Of a stretch of 64,000 bases of DNA, positions 43,494-52,881 are shown in pieces. The stretch comes from Fontibacillus phaseoli (GTDB lineage: Bacteria; Bacillota; Bacilli; Paenibacillales; Paenibacillaceae). The stretch's first letter is position 1. Each line of letters begins with the position of its first letter. Below the pieces are notes generated by a model. That model ran no database searches. It worked only from the letters and a program-made list of their open reading frames with translations, and was not told the origin of the DNA. Position numbers and translations under genes: made by a program. The stretch spans positions 1 to 64,000 of the forward strand of contig NZ_QPJW01000008.1 of the NCBI RefSeq assembly GCF_003337355.1, in the 5' to 3' direction.

Positions 43494-44834
43494 GTGAAAA
43501 AGTATATTTCGATTCTTTCCGATATGGAGAATAAGATCCGGGAGGGACTATACCTTCCGGGTCAAAAGCTGCCCTCCGTTCGCATGGCTGCGGAAGCCTA
43601 CGGATGCAGCATCAGCACAGTCACGCGGGCATATGCGGAATTGGAGAAGCGCCACGTCATTTATTCGGTCCCGCAAAGCGGCTTTTACGTTGTTGTGAAG
43701 CCGGGAGATTGGCGCGACAACAGAGATAGCGGAATAATCAACTTCGCTACGGTATTGCCGGATTTGGACGCGTTTCCGTATTTGGATTTTCAACATTGTT
43801 TAAACAAAGCGATTGATATCTACAAGTACGACTTGTTTACCTATGGCGAACCACAAGGACTGGAGTCCTTACGCCACACGCTAGTTTCCCATTTGGCGAA
43901 TGACCAGGTGTTTCCCAAAGCGGAGCGGATTATCGTTACCTCGGGGGCGCAGCAGGCGCTGGAAATTTTAGCGAAAATGCCGTTTCCAAACGGTAAATCA
44001 GCGGTTTTGGTTGAACAGCCGAGTTACGATCGATATTTGCGATTTCTGGAAACGGAGAACATCCCGGTTTACGGCATCGCTCGTACGGCGGCAGGCATGG
44101 ACCTACGGGAATTGGAGCAGAGGTTTAGAAGCGGAGAAATCAAATTTTTCTACACGATGTCAAGATACCATAATCCGCTGGGTACCAGCTATAGCATGGA
44201 GGAGAGGAGAGCTATAGCCAGATTGGCCGAAAAATACGACGTATACATCCTGGAGGACGATTACATGGCTGACTTGGGCGCAGAGCGGCAATTCGATCCC
44301 ATTTACGCTTACGATGGGGGTTCGCACGTCATTTATTTGAAGAGTTTCTCCAAAATCATCTTTCCGGGCCTAAGGTTGGGTGCCATTGTTTTGCCGGAAC
44401 GGTTGCTAAAGACGTTTCACGCTTACAAAATATACCCCGACACTTCGCTCTTGTCCCAAGCGGCGCTCGAAGTGTATATCAAGAATGGCATGTACGAGCG
44501 GCACAAGCATAGGATAAGCAGTTTGTACGCTTCGCGAATGCAGGCCTTGAGAGAGTCGGTGGAACGGTACAATGAACCGGGGCTGATGGAAGTGCCCGAC
44601 ATCAGTTCAGGCATTTATACGCATTTCAAGCTGAAGTCGACCGTTAATTTAGAACGTCTTTTACAGCGTCTTGCCGAGAGGAATATAAGTGCCGTGCCCG
44701 GCAAAGGGTTCTATTTATCGAATTATCTGGAGCGGGAGAAGTTCCTGCGGATCAGCATTTCCCAGACCCAACCTGAGCGAATCGATGAGGGGGTTAAGGC
44801 CATCGTCGAGGAAGTAAGACGGGAAATCCGATGA
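43494..44834 (+). CDS. MocR/GabR-type regulator (GntR HTH fused to aminotransferase)
   Basis: A 446-residue regulator. The N-terminal GntR winged helix (IREGLYLPGQKLPSVRMAAEAYGCSISTVTRAYAELE) is joined to a fold-type-I aminotransferase-like domain with a PLP-lysine segment (IYLKSFSKIIFPGLRLG) and YMADLG. Such proteins sense PLP adducts of amines or amino acids and regulate neighbouring transport or PLP genes. I chose GTG at 43494 behind AAGGGGA; an ATG 24 bases earlier lacks a site. The EamA gene is divergent and the probable target. Confidence 0.9.
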   Translation: MKKYISILSDMENKIREGLYLPGQKLPSVRMAAEAYGCSISTVTRAYAELEKRHVIYSVPQSGFYVVVKPGDWRDNRDSGIINFATVLPDLDAFPYLDFQHCLNKAIDIYKYDLFTYGEPQGLESLRHTLVSHLANDQVFPKAERIIVTSGAQQALEILAKMPFPNGKSAVLVEQPSYDRYLRFLETENIPVYGIARTAAGMDLRELEQRFRSGEIKFFYTMSRYHNPLGTSYSMEERRAIARLAEKYDVYILEDDYMADLGAERQFDPIYAYDGGSHVIYLKSFSKIIFPGLRLGAIVLPERLLKTFHAYKIYPDTSLLSQAALEVYIKNGMYERHKHRISSLYASRMQALRESVERYNEPGLMEVPDISSGIYTHFKLKSTVNLERLLQRLAERNISAVPGKGFYLSNYLEREKFLRISISQTQPERIDEGVKAIVEEVRREIR

Positions 44835-44995
44835 TTCACAAATATGTCTCTGATTACGATTTAATCAGAAGGCCGTTAATTTCCAGGATCTGCATCCCTA
44901 AATGTCTATGAAAAAGCCTCTAATTTGTCGGGTAGCCGAAGGAGTCGATCTTAGGTAGAATGACGCGTAAGGGACTGACACTAAGGAGGTTCAAT

Positions 44996-47902
44996 ATGTC
45001 TACAACTAACAACTATCCATTCCAGGACACTTCCCTTCCGTTGGAAGAACGGGTGAACGACCTGGTTTCCCGCTTCACGCTGGAGGAAAAAGTAGGACTC
45101 ATGATTCAATATCAAAGGGCCGTCGAACGGCTTGGCGTGAAAGCGTATAAACACGGCACGGAAGCCGCGCATGGCATGGCCTGGCTCGGCGAAGCCACGG
45201 GATATCCGCAGCCGATCGGCTTTGGATGCACTTGGGATACCGAGCTGATGCAGCGCATCGGCAGCGCGATCGGCGACGAAGCCCGAGGATTTTATAAACG
45301 GAATCCCGAGATTAACGGGCTGACGCTTTGGGCACCGACCGTGGATATGGAACGCGATCCGCGCTGGGGCCGGACCGAGGAAGCCTACGGCGAAGATCCG
45401 GTGTTGGCCGGCAAGCTAGCGGCGGCGCTTGTTCAGGGGATCCAGGGAGACCATCCGAAGTATTTGAAAGCGGTTGCTACATTAAAGCATTTCATTGGCA
45501 ACAACAACGAGGTAGGTCGCGGTGACCAATCGGTCAGCATCGACCCGCGCAATATGCGCGAATACTATTTGAAGGCTTTCGAAATTCCGTTCAAGGAAGG
45601 CGGCGCCCAGTCCATGATGACGGCATACAATGCCGTCAATGGCGTGCCTGCCAACCTGTTGCCGGAAGTGGGCGAGATCGTCAAAAAGGAATGGGGTATG
45701 GACGGCTTTGTCGTCAGCGATGCCTTTGACGTGTCGGGAACGGTGCGGGACCACGGCTACCTGGAGACGCATAAGGAGTCGGTGGCCCGTTCCGTGAAGG
45801 AAGGCGGCATCGACAGCATTACCGATGACGGCGAGCTGATCAAGCAGGCGCTGCGCGAAGCGCTGGAGGAAGGATTGCTTGCGGAGAGCGACCTGGATAT
45901 CGCGCTGCGCAACACGTTCCGCGTGCGCTTCCGCCTCGGCGAGTTCGATCCGGAGGAAGACAATCCGTATGCGGCCATTGACGAGTCGGCGATCATGCGG
46001 CCGGAGCATGCGAAGCTGGCGCGCGAAGCGGCGGGCAAAGCGGTCGTGCTCTTGAAGAACGAAGGCGGTATGCTGCCGCTGCAAGCGGACAAGCTGAAGA
46101 AAGTCGCCGTGATCGGACCGCTTGGCGGCACCGTGTACCGCGATTGGTATAGCGGTTCTATGCCTTATACCGTCACGCCGCTGCAAGGCATTCAGGAAAA
46201 GCTGGAGGCGCATGGCGGCAAAACGGCATTCTCGGGCGGCACGGACCGCGTCAAACTGAAGGCGAAGCGGGGTGGGCGTTACGTACGGGTGCAGGACGGC
46301 GAGCAGGCAGCGCTGGCTGCTAATGGCGCGGCGGCGGAACAGGGTACCGTATTTGAAGTAACCGATTGGGGCTGGGACAGCCATACAATCATCGCGGAAC
46401 ATAACGGCCGTTATTTGACGACGGACGACCGGATCGTGAAGGCTTCGGCTGACCAAATCTGGGAGTGGTTCACGAAGGAAGTGTTCCTTGTCCGCCCTTC
46501 GGAAGAAGGAACCGGTAACGTAACCTTCTCGACCTGGAACGATACGCCGGTTACGGTGAAGAGCGACAGCGGCGAACTACTCGTCGGAAGCGGCAGCGCG
46601 GAAGAAACCGCCAACGAGATCAACGTGGCGGGCGCAGCGTCCGTGGCAGGCGGGGAAGAGGAGCGGATTATCGCCGATCTCTTCGAGATGGAGACGGTAA
46701 CGGACAAATTCCAAGACGCGAAGGAAGTTGCGGCTGATGCGGATCTGGCCGTCGTATTCGTCGGCAACCATCCGCTGATCAATGGCAAAGAGACGATCGA
46801 CCGTCCGGATATCACGCTGCCGGCATCGCAGGAGCAGTTGATTAAAGAGGTCCTGTCCGTGAACCCGAACACGATTGTGGTCGTGGTGGGCAGCTATCCG
46901 TATGCGCTCAACTGGGAAGATGAAAACGTACCGGCCATCGTATACACCACGCATGCCGGCCAAGAGCTCGGCCATGCCGTAGCCGACGTGCTCTTTGGCG
47001 ACGTGAACCCGGCAGGACGCCTGAACATGACCTGGTACAAATCGGTCGATCAACTGCCGGAATTCATGGACTACGATGTCATCAAGGGAGGCAGAACCTA
47101 TCGTTATTTCGAGGGTGAGGCGCTTTATCCATTCGGGCACGGGCTGTCCTACAGCACGTTCCGTTTTGATGGGCTGAATCTCGGACAACAGCAGGTTTCC
47201 GCGGAGAGTGACCGTGAGATCGGTCTAACGGTGCGAGTGACCAATACCGGGGACCGTCCGGGCGAAGAAGTGGTGCAGCTGTACGGGCATGCGGAGCAGT
47301 CGCGCGTGAAACGTCCGCTGAAACAGTTGCTTGCCTTCCGCCGGGTGCTGTTGCAGCCGGGCGAGTCGGCTGACGTGAGCTTCACGCTGCCGCTGTCCGA
47401 GCTGGCGATGTGGGACGTCACCCGTGAGCGCTTCTGCATCGAAAACGGCACGTACACCTTTATGGCCGGCGCTTCTTCGGCGAATCTCCCGCTGAGCGCG
47501 GCGCTTCAGGTGCAAGGCGAGACCATTCCGCCGCGCGATCTGAAGCAGCCCGTGAAGGCGATCAACTATAACGCCTATGAAGGCGTACTGATCGGCGAAT
47601 GCCGGGAAGGCGGCAGCGCCGCCGAGGTGAAGGAGCAATCCGGCTGGATTGCTTTCGAAGACGCCGAGTTCGGCGAAGGCGCGAGCACGGTGAAGCTTCG
47701 CGCAGCCAGCCGGACGGCTGGTTCCGTCGAGGTCCGGCTGCAGAGCCCGGACGGTCCGCTGGCGGGCCGGGCCCTGCTGGAAGCAGGCGGAGCGCAGGAA
47801 TGGCGCGATTACGCGGTTGAGCTGAGCGGCGTAAGCCGGCGTCAGGACGTGTACATTGTCCTGAACGGCAAAGCTTCGCTGAGTGCGGTTCAATTTGTGT
47901 AA
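44996..47902 (+). CDS. Glycoside hydrolase family 3 enzyme with C-terminal CBM6-like domain
   Basis: A 968-residue beta-glycosidase. The GH3 barrel includes LWAPTVDMERDPRWGR, the KHFIGNNNE motif and the nucleophile Asp of GFVVSDAFDVSG. The second GH3 domain (VVLLKNEGGMLPL onward) is interrupted by a beta-trefoil/fascin-like insert (about residues 415-480). A fibronectin-III-like domain (VRVTNTGDRPGEEVVQLY) and a final beta-sandwich resembling CBM6 (about 860-968) follow. There is no signal peptide, so it acts on imported oligosaccharides; beta-glucosidase or xylosidase specificity is not decided. AAGGAGG is 6 bases before the ATG. Confidence 0.92.
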   Translation: MSTTNNYPFQDTSLPLEERVNDLVSRFTLEEKVGLMIQYQRAVERLGVKAYKHGTEAAHGMAWLGEATGYPQPIGFGCTWDTELMQRIGSAIGDEARGFYKRNPEINGLTLWAPTVDMERDPRWGRTEEAYGEDPVLAGKLAAALVQGIQGDHPKYLKAVATLKHFIGNNNEVGRGDQSVSIDPRNMREYYLKAFEIPFKEGGAQSMMTAYNAVNGVPANLLPEVGEIVKKEWGMDGFVVSDAFDVSGTVRDHGYLETHKESVARSVKEGGIDSITDDGELIKQALREALEEGLLAESDLDIALRNTFRVRFRLGEFDPEEDNPYAAIDESAIMRPEHAKLAREAAGKAVVLLKNEGGMLPLQADKLKKVAVIGPLGGTVYRDWYSGSMPYTVTPLQGIQEKLEAHGGKTAFSGGTDRVKLKAKRGGRYVRVQDGEQAALAANGAAAEQGTVFEVTDWGWDSHTIIAEHNGRYLTTDDRIVKASADQIWEWFTKEVFLVRPSEEGTGNVTFSTWNDTPVTVKSDSGELLVGSGSAEETANEINVAGAASVAGGEEERIIADLFEMETVTDKFQDAKEVAADADLAVVFVGNHPLINGKETIDRPDITLPASQEQLIKEVLSVNPNTIVVVVGSYPYALNWEDENVPAIVYTTHAGQELGHAVADVLFGDVNPAGRLNMTWYKSVDQLPEFMDYDVIKGGRTYRYFEGEALYPFGHGLSYSTFRFDGLNLGQQQVSAESDREIGLTVRVTNTGDRPGEEVVQLYGHAEQSRVKRPLKQLLAFRRVLLQPGESADVSFTLPLSELAMWDVTRERFCIENGTYTFMAGASSANLPLSAALQVQGETIPPRDLKQPVKAINYNAYEGVLIGECREGGSAAEVKEQSGWIAFEDAEFGEGASTVKLRAASRTAGSVEVRLQSPDGPLAGRALLEAGGAQEWRDYAVELSGVSRRQDVYIVLNGKASLSAVQFV

Positions 47903-47953
47903 ACGAAGCTTCCTTTTGCAGAGGGCAGTAACGCTTAGCCTATAAAGAAAAGA

Positions 47954-47990
47954 AGACCGGGTTCCATTTTGGGACCCGGTCTCTTTATTT
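47954..47990. terminator. Terminator between the GH3 and DinB-like genes
   Basis: AGACCGGGTTCC (47954-47965) pairs with GGGACCCGGTCT (47971-47982, one wobble), followed by CTTTATTT. Confidence 0.8.
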
Positions 47991-48486
47991 ATGCGGAAAT
48001 TTCGCGTAAAACCTCTTTCATTTGCTCCAAATGGCACTTCTCATGAACCCCGACGAATTCAACCCACTGTTTAAGGTCCATTAGGCCGAAAACAGGATGG
48101 GGGAACGACAGTTGTTGTAGATGGTCCTCCTCTAAGCCGTCAGTAACTTGTAGGAGCGATTGGAGCGATTGATCGAGTTTTGCCTTCAACTCTTGCATTG
48201 TCATGAAAGACTCGGAAGGAACAAGGTGCGGAGGCGCATCTATCTTACGGGCTCGGTCAAGCGTGAGGCGAAACGACTTCTCATTCGTAGGGTTCGGTTC
48301 CGTTTTTGCTCACACATCGGACATGAATTTCACAATCGTCCGTTCCATCAAATAAAGGTGTTCCAGCACCTGTGCAATAGTCTATTTGCCTTCTTCAGCC
48401 CGCTGATTAATTTGCTCATCCGATAATCCTTGCATGGTTTCTCAAATCTCAGTTCGAACTTGCTTGGTTTCATTGAGTGCTTTCAT
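47989..48486 (-). pseudogene. DinB-family gene with three in-frame stop codons
   Basis: From an ATG at 48486 (AAGGAG upstream) to TAA at 47989 a single reading frame of 165 codons matches a DinB-type protein without any frameshift. It is broken by TGA at 48442-48444, TAG at 48382-48384 and TGA at 48310-48312. Conserved blocks are ETMQGLSDEQINQRAEEGK, then TIAQVLEHLYLMERTIVKFM after the TAG (Trp is expected at the TAG), and VHEKCHLEQMKEVL at the end. The last 71 codons after the third stop stay open. The pattern is nonsense decay without indels. Confidence 0.85.
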
Positions 48487-48649
48487 TTTTCTGTTACTCC
48501 TTTGTGTATTGTCTCAGGTGGCATTTATCTTCATCCTTCACTTCGGATGCCTTTATTTTAGCAATAAGGGTGCCCAACCGCCAAGATTGAATAACGATAA
48601 ATATTCAGGGCGAATATAGTAATACCCTAACAACGGAGGTGCTAATCTT

Positions 48650-48754
48650 ATGTATGTTCATTGTCCCTCGTGTAATAAGGAAGTAAAAGTAAAGAAGAAT
48701 GGTCATGGCAGATGTAAATGCGGCGCCCATATAAAAATTGTAAATAGATCTTAA
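48650..48754 (+). CDS. 34-residue zinc-ribbon-like small protein
   Basis: The ATG at 48650 has GGAGGT 9 bases upstream. The product MYVHCPSCNKEVKVKKNGHG... ends CKCGAHIKIVNRS. Four cysteines in a CPSC/CKC arrangement suggest a minimal zinc knuckle, and half the remaining residues are basic. The strong ribosome site and the Cys pattern support a real gene. It lies just upstream of the Fic gene, but a functional link is only a guess. Confidence 0.6.
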   Translation: MYVHCPSCNKEVKVKKNGHGRCKCGAHIKIVNRS

Positions 48755-48861
48755 CGTGTCTTTATCTAATTATAAAAAAACATAAATTTATTAACTTGGG
48801 GATAGACGATATACGGTTTTTGTGTAAAAATTATCTCTAATAATAAATAGGGTGTGAGATT

Positions 48862-50085
48862 ATGAGATATATGCATAAAATCTTTCACGAAAAGAGACAG
48901 AGCGAGGTTCAAGAGATACATCGGCAAAGATTCAATTTTGATTCGACAATACATCTAGGTTTATACATCAAGCCAATGGACCAATCTAGCGTCTATGAAC
49001 TATATTATGTCCCTACAAACGAAATGGTGAGGATGGCTAGTGACATTCATATCATATCGAACCAATTTCAGGAGGCCTTTAATGATCTTCCTCCAGTCGC
49101 GCAGAATCAGTTCATTAACGAATGCTTAGTGGAAGAATTATATAATACGAACGAAATAGAGGGGATAAGGAGTACTAGAGAGGAGATTGCCAGAAGTACT
49201 AAGGAAGTGATGTTGAATAAAAAGTCGAAACAAAGATTTGAGAGCATGATTAAATCCTATATTAGACTTCTTGATAATGATTTGGAGTTTCCGAAAATAC
49301 CAAAGGATCTCAGACAAATATATGATGATATAACCAAAGGTGAGATAGAACAGCAAGAATTGCCGGATGGAGATATTTTCAGAAGAGAAGCTACTTATAT
49401 TTTGAAAAAATCAGGTTCAGGAAAAATCGTACATCAAGGAATCATGCCTGAAAAAGAAATTATCTATGCTACAGGGCAGTTGTTAAAGTTTATGAATGAT
49501 AACGAGGAGATTCCCGATATCATAAAAATTGCTATCGGTCATTATTATTTTGGATATATCCATCCCTTTTATGACGGTAACGGAAGAACCTCCAGGTTCA
49601 TTAGCAGTATGTATCTTTCAAGTATTTTAGGGAATATTTCAACTCTTTCTCTATCGAGAGGTTGTAATAAGTATAAGAATAAATATCTGGAAGCCTTCGA
49701 AGTTACCAACAGTATAAAAAGTAGAGGAGAGTTGAATAGTTTTATTGAAACTTTCATGAGAATAATATTGGAAACATTACAACAAATGAATGCAGAATTA
49801 AAAGAAAAAAGTGAGTTGCTTAATATGGCAGTTCACAAGTTGAATTCAGAACCACAACTAGAGCACAAAGACGGAAACTATTGGGGCATTATGTATGTGC
49901 TTGCTCAAAATCACTTTTTTGATTCCCGAAATGGTCTTACGATAAAAGACTTAGCTGGAATTTCGAATAAGTCGCAGGCAACAATTAGAAAATTAATACG
50001 TGAATTGTTGGAGATGTCATTGATCGAGCAAAAAGGTGAACGGCCAGCCTATTTTTTTATAAGACAGCAATATTTTGAAGAATAA
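48862..50085 (+). CDS. Fic family protein with winged-helix C-terminus
   Basis: A 407-residue protein. An N-terminal region carries the autoinhibitory motif [ST]xxxE[GN] as TNEIEG (within LYNTNEIEGI), then the Fic core with catalytic HPFYDGNGRTSR. A C-terminal winged helix (LTIKDLAGISNKSQATIRKLIRELLEM) ends it. Fic enzymes transfer AMP or other nucleotide moieties to protein hydroxyls; the inhibitory helix in the same chain marks a self-restrained class. The gene is much more A+T-rich than its neighbours and sits among decayed genes, suggesting horizontal acquisition. The target is unknown. Confidence 0.92.
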   Translation: MRYMHKIFHEKRQSEVQEIHRQRFNFDSTIHLGLYIKPMDQSSVYELYYVPTNEMVRMASDIHIISNQFQEAFNDLPPVAQNQFINECLVEELYNTNEIEGIRSTREEIARSTKEVMLNKKSKQRFESMIKSYIRLLDNDLEFPKIPKDLRQIYDDITKGEIEQQELPDGDIFRREATYILKKSGSGKIVHQGIMPEKEIIYATGQLLKFMNDNEEIPDIIKIAIGHYYFGYIHPFYDGNGRTSRFISSMYLSSILGNISTLSLSRGCNKYKNKYLEAFEVTNSIKSRGELNSFIETFMRIILETLQQMNAELKEKSELLNMAVHKLNSEPQLEHKDGNYWGIMYVLAQNHFFDSRNGLTIKDLAGISNKSQATIRKLIRELLEMSLIEQKGERPAYFFIRQQYFEE

Positions 50086-50237
50086 CTTGAGTCCGGATAA
50101 GTTCAACATGCCTTTCAATTTTCTAACGATAAGCTTCTAACTATTAAAATTTTTGCTCTGATTTTTTATAAAATCGGTAGGTAGCAATGATAAGTAGTGG
50201 TGCAAATTTTAAATAGAAGGATGTTAAAAATGAGCAC

Positions 50238-50420
50238 ATGGAAAATAAAATGGAAACGGATGTTATTCTAATTGGTGCCGGTATTATGAGCGCGACTTTG
50301 GGGACGATTCTGAAGGAATTAGCGCCGGATTGGAAAATCACCGTGTTTGAGAAGCTCGACAAAGCAGGCGAGGAGAGCTCGAACGAATAGAATAATGCGG
50401 GAACCGGACATGCCGCGCTA
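50238..50420 (+). pseudogene. mqo 5' fragment (second copy)
   Basis: The translation [18 protein letters not shown]...[18 protein letters not shown], stop, NNAGTGHAAL matches the first ~60 residues of the mqo gene at 30421. The Trp codon in NEWNNAG is TAG here. After GHAAL the similarity ends abruptly and an sseB fragment follows. The DNA differs at many silent positions, so it is an old paralogue or xenologue rather than a recent duplicate. Confidence 0.88.
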
Positions 50421-50473
50421 GGGAACGACGAGAGGCTCACAGCGCGGCTCCAAATGATGCTCCAAGCGAGGCT

Positions 50474-50828
50474 GAGGGCGAGAACCTAAGCGAAACGGTC
50501 CAGAAGATAACCGTGCCGAAGGATACCGAGATTTTGCTCGCGGAACCCAAGGAGTACCCAACGGAAATGATCGACGCGGTGAAGGCCTATATGAAAACTC
50601 AGAAGGCCATTAAAAAGGCCTATATAAGATTGATGACCAAGGGAAAGCTATCTCCTGATCGTAGACTTTGAGGTGAGTACAGAAGAAATATTCAAGGGGA
50701 TTGCCGCCGCGGCCTCCCCGTATTTGAAGGGAATCCCGCTTGATTTGGTCGAACTGGACGATTGGGCCATCAACGAGGTGAAAGGCCTCACACCATTTTA
50801 TAAGAAGAAACAATTTGGCCTGCTGTAG
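50474..50828 (+). pseudogene. sseB 3' fragment with a frameshift
   Basis: The frame reads TEILLAEPKEYPTEMIDAVK, then TQKAIKKAYIRLMTK, and shifts near 50640 to SYLLIVDFEV, YLKGIPLDLVELDDW and PFYKKKQFGLL before TAG. This is the C-terminal domain of SseB-family (enhanced serine sensitivity) proteins as I recall it. A few bases are missing at the shift, and the N-terminal half of the gene is gone. Confidence 0.75.
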
Positions 50829-51735
50829 AGAGCGAAATACTACGAGGCAAGGCATTCTATAATAAGATGAACTAAAGAATATGATGCAGGCAAGGGAGTG
50901 AAATGATTCCGAAGAAACGGAGTGGTCGCCTCTGGAACCAACAACGATCGTAGGAACATTTTACGTACTTGCCCTAACATCACACCAATAGTTCATCTTC
51001 CTGCAATAAGTGGTCCTACTACCACATCGACATTTCTCACATACTTTCTTTTGAAAAGTTGAACAATTTAATTATCCTCTCATATTTTAAAAATGCAAAA
51101 AAAAGCCGATCCCTGCACAGAATAATCCATGAAGAAATCGGCTTTTAAAATGATATCAAAATTTCTAAAGGCGAATGTGAGTGCATAAAAACACTACTTT
51201 TATCAGAGCTTTTCTGTTCTCTTCAATCTTTATCTTCTGTAATGGAAGTAACGAAAATTTTCAACCCTACGTTAATATACTCTTAGTTAAATATTTGTAG
51301 TAAGTTTAACCCAGAGTGCGTAAGAATTCTTAGTCATTAAAAAGGGACTTCACCCCAACTTGGTGAAATTTTTCAGTGACCAAACCCAAAAAAGCTAAGA
51401 GTGGAGGAAGTTACCTTGTATATTCATAAGAGTGTCTAATTTCCTTTGAAGATCTACTAAAGAAGTATTCATTCTAAAGAGTGACTACCTATAATCTTAT
51501 TATCTTGGACCTTCGTCTTATACCAAGTAATTAAGAAATCGTTCTCCCCGGAAACTGACGGCCACTAGAGAAAAGGCATTGCGTTAAGCAGCTCCTTTTA
51601 AGTTTTCTTGAGATACATTACACGAAAACTTGCCTTAGAAATAAATTCATTCTCCATAATAAGATATGGACCCTCATCCAGTACTTAAAACTATTCACTG
51701 CCTACTTAATTTTATGGTTATATGAGTCACAACTG
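50829..51735. other. Non-coding decayed stretch
   Basis: No convincing gene is present. 50865-50898 resembles the nadR-Nudix intergenic segment at 37539-37570. A hairpin (51101-51110 with 51137-51146) and a weaker one (51349-51354 with 51362-51367, then ATTTTT) are visible. The remainder is AT-rich with many stops in all frames. Confidence 0.5.
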
Positions 51736-51927
51736 CTAAAAACCACTACTTACAAATTGAATTACACCTACTAAAAATAATAAAAGCCAGATGAAAAAAA
51801 CACTAATTAGTATTTTTTTCATTATCCTCCATCTTTTATCATAAAACTCCATTCGTTTCTCTAAATGGTTTAATCGTAATTCAATTTCATTAGAGTTTCC
51901 TTTATATTCATCATTATTACCGTTCAT
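51736..51927 (-). CDS. Small membrane protein, 63 residues
   Basis: The ATG at 51927 is about 6 bases after AAGGGGG (an in-frame ATG two codons earlier touches that site). A polar, charged N-terminal half with a short coiled segment (IELRLNHLEKRMEFYDKRW) precedes one membrane helix (ILISVFFIWLLLFLVGVIQFV). It lies downstream of a broken secreted-protein gene on the same strand and may have been its partner. No family recognised. Confidence 0.6.
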   Translation of the reverse strand: MNGNNDEYKGNSNEIELRLNHLEKRMEFYDKRWRIMKKILISVFFIWLLLFLVGVIQFVSSGF

Positions 51928-51948
51928 ATACATCCCCCTTTTACATTA

Positions 51949-51986
51949 TATCAAGCTATTGCCTATAAAACAGGCGATAGCTTGAT
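51949..51986 (-). terminator. Long hairpin between two minus-strand genes
   Basis: TATCAAGCTATTGCCT pairs with AGGCGATAGCTTGATA (16 pairs, one wobble). It could end the frameshifted gene's transcript, though the T tail is poor. Confidence 0.5.
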
Positions 51987-51997
51987 AAATTAATTAC

Positions 51998-52699
51998 TTA
52001 TCTAAAAGTCATATAATACTCTTCCTTTTTTGTTGCAATCGTACCGATACCCTCAAATATAATTGAAAGGCTTCTGGTTCCTCTAATCCATGCCCATCCT
52101 GAACTTCCCCCTGGGTCGATCCCAGAAGTTGTTCTAGCAGTGCTATGTTCCCAAGAGTTACCTGGGTGGAACCCTAATAATGAACTATCGGTATCAGTAA
52201 CTTTTATCAAAGCATAATTACCAGATTTATCGTGTCTTTCATATTGCACAATGCCTGTAATCCAAGAAAGGTTTTGCTCCGCCCCCTGCCAATCCGTCTC
52301 CCCAAATTGTTTTTTCAGTATAATCATTGACGATAGCGGTAGGCGAAAAAGAACGTTGATTATCGTTTGCTTGTTGTTTTTCAAAATCAGAATAATATTG
52401 CAAAAGGGCGGCATATTCATCAAAACTTTTAACAATAATCGCCCCATTCTCAAATTGCATTTTGCTAATCTTCTCTGATTTCACATTCTCAAATCCCGTA
52501 GCTTCTTGAACTTCTTCTTTTGATTGATATTTCCCCGCTACGGATGCAAAATACTCTTCTGGTACAATATCCCGAACAGAAACTGTTTCTACCCTAGCGG
52601 CATCAATTCCAACGTTGCTTACATCACTAGCAGTAGCAACACCTAAAGACGAAAACAACAATACAATGGATAATAAAAAGACGGAACTTTTTTGAACAT
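51998..52699 (-). pseudogene. Secreted protein gene with two homopolymer frameshifts
   Basis: A start ATG at 52699 has AGGAAGGTG upstream and encodes MFKKVPSF. One base missing in a T tract near 52664-52668 then shifts the frame to the hydrophobic LLSIVLLFSSLGVATASD of a signal peptide. A second shift, one extra G in a five-G tract near 52277, moves from TIWGDGLAGGG to AEQNLSWITGIVQYERHD. Joined, the pieces give about 232 residues of an exported protein of unknown function ending EEYYMTFR. Both shifts lie in homopolymers, so sequencing error is an alternative to decay. Confidence 0.7.
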
Positions 52700-52881
52700 G
52701 ACATCATCACCTTCCTGTATCTTTTGCACTTAAGTACAGGAAAAATACTAACATGCAAATATGGTTTGGACTACCTTTTTATCCTAAATTACCCAAATAA
52801 GATGTAATAATTCAATATTTCTATCGCAGAGACTATGGAAGAGTTACGCCTATTTTAGAACAGTGAACAGGAGATTCAGTC

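Noticed and set aside
45482..46456. Long minus-strand open frame inside the GH3 gene
   Set aside because: It is the antisense shadow of a GC-rich, strongly supported coding sequence; its translation is Arg/His-rich with no motif and no ribosome site.
47989..48486. Stop-codon read-through or Trp recoding in the DinB gene
   Set aside because: Other genes in the window use TGA and TAG as normal stops, and three stops in one frame next to other broken genes are better explained by decay.
50967..51060. Minus-strand Cys-rich frame reading VCEKCRCGSRTTYCRK
   Set aside because: The CxxC pattern is suggestive, but there is no start codon, no ribosome site and the frame is only about 35 codons; it cannot be told from chance or an old fragment.
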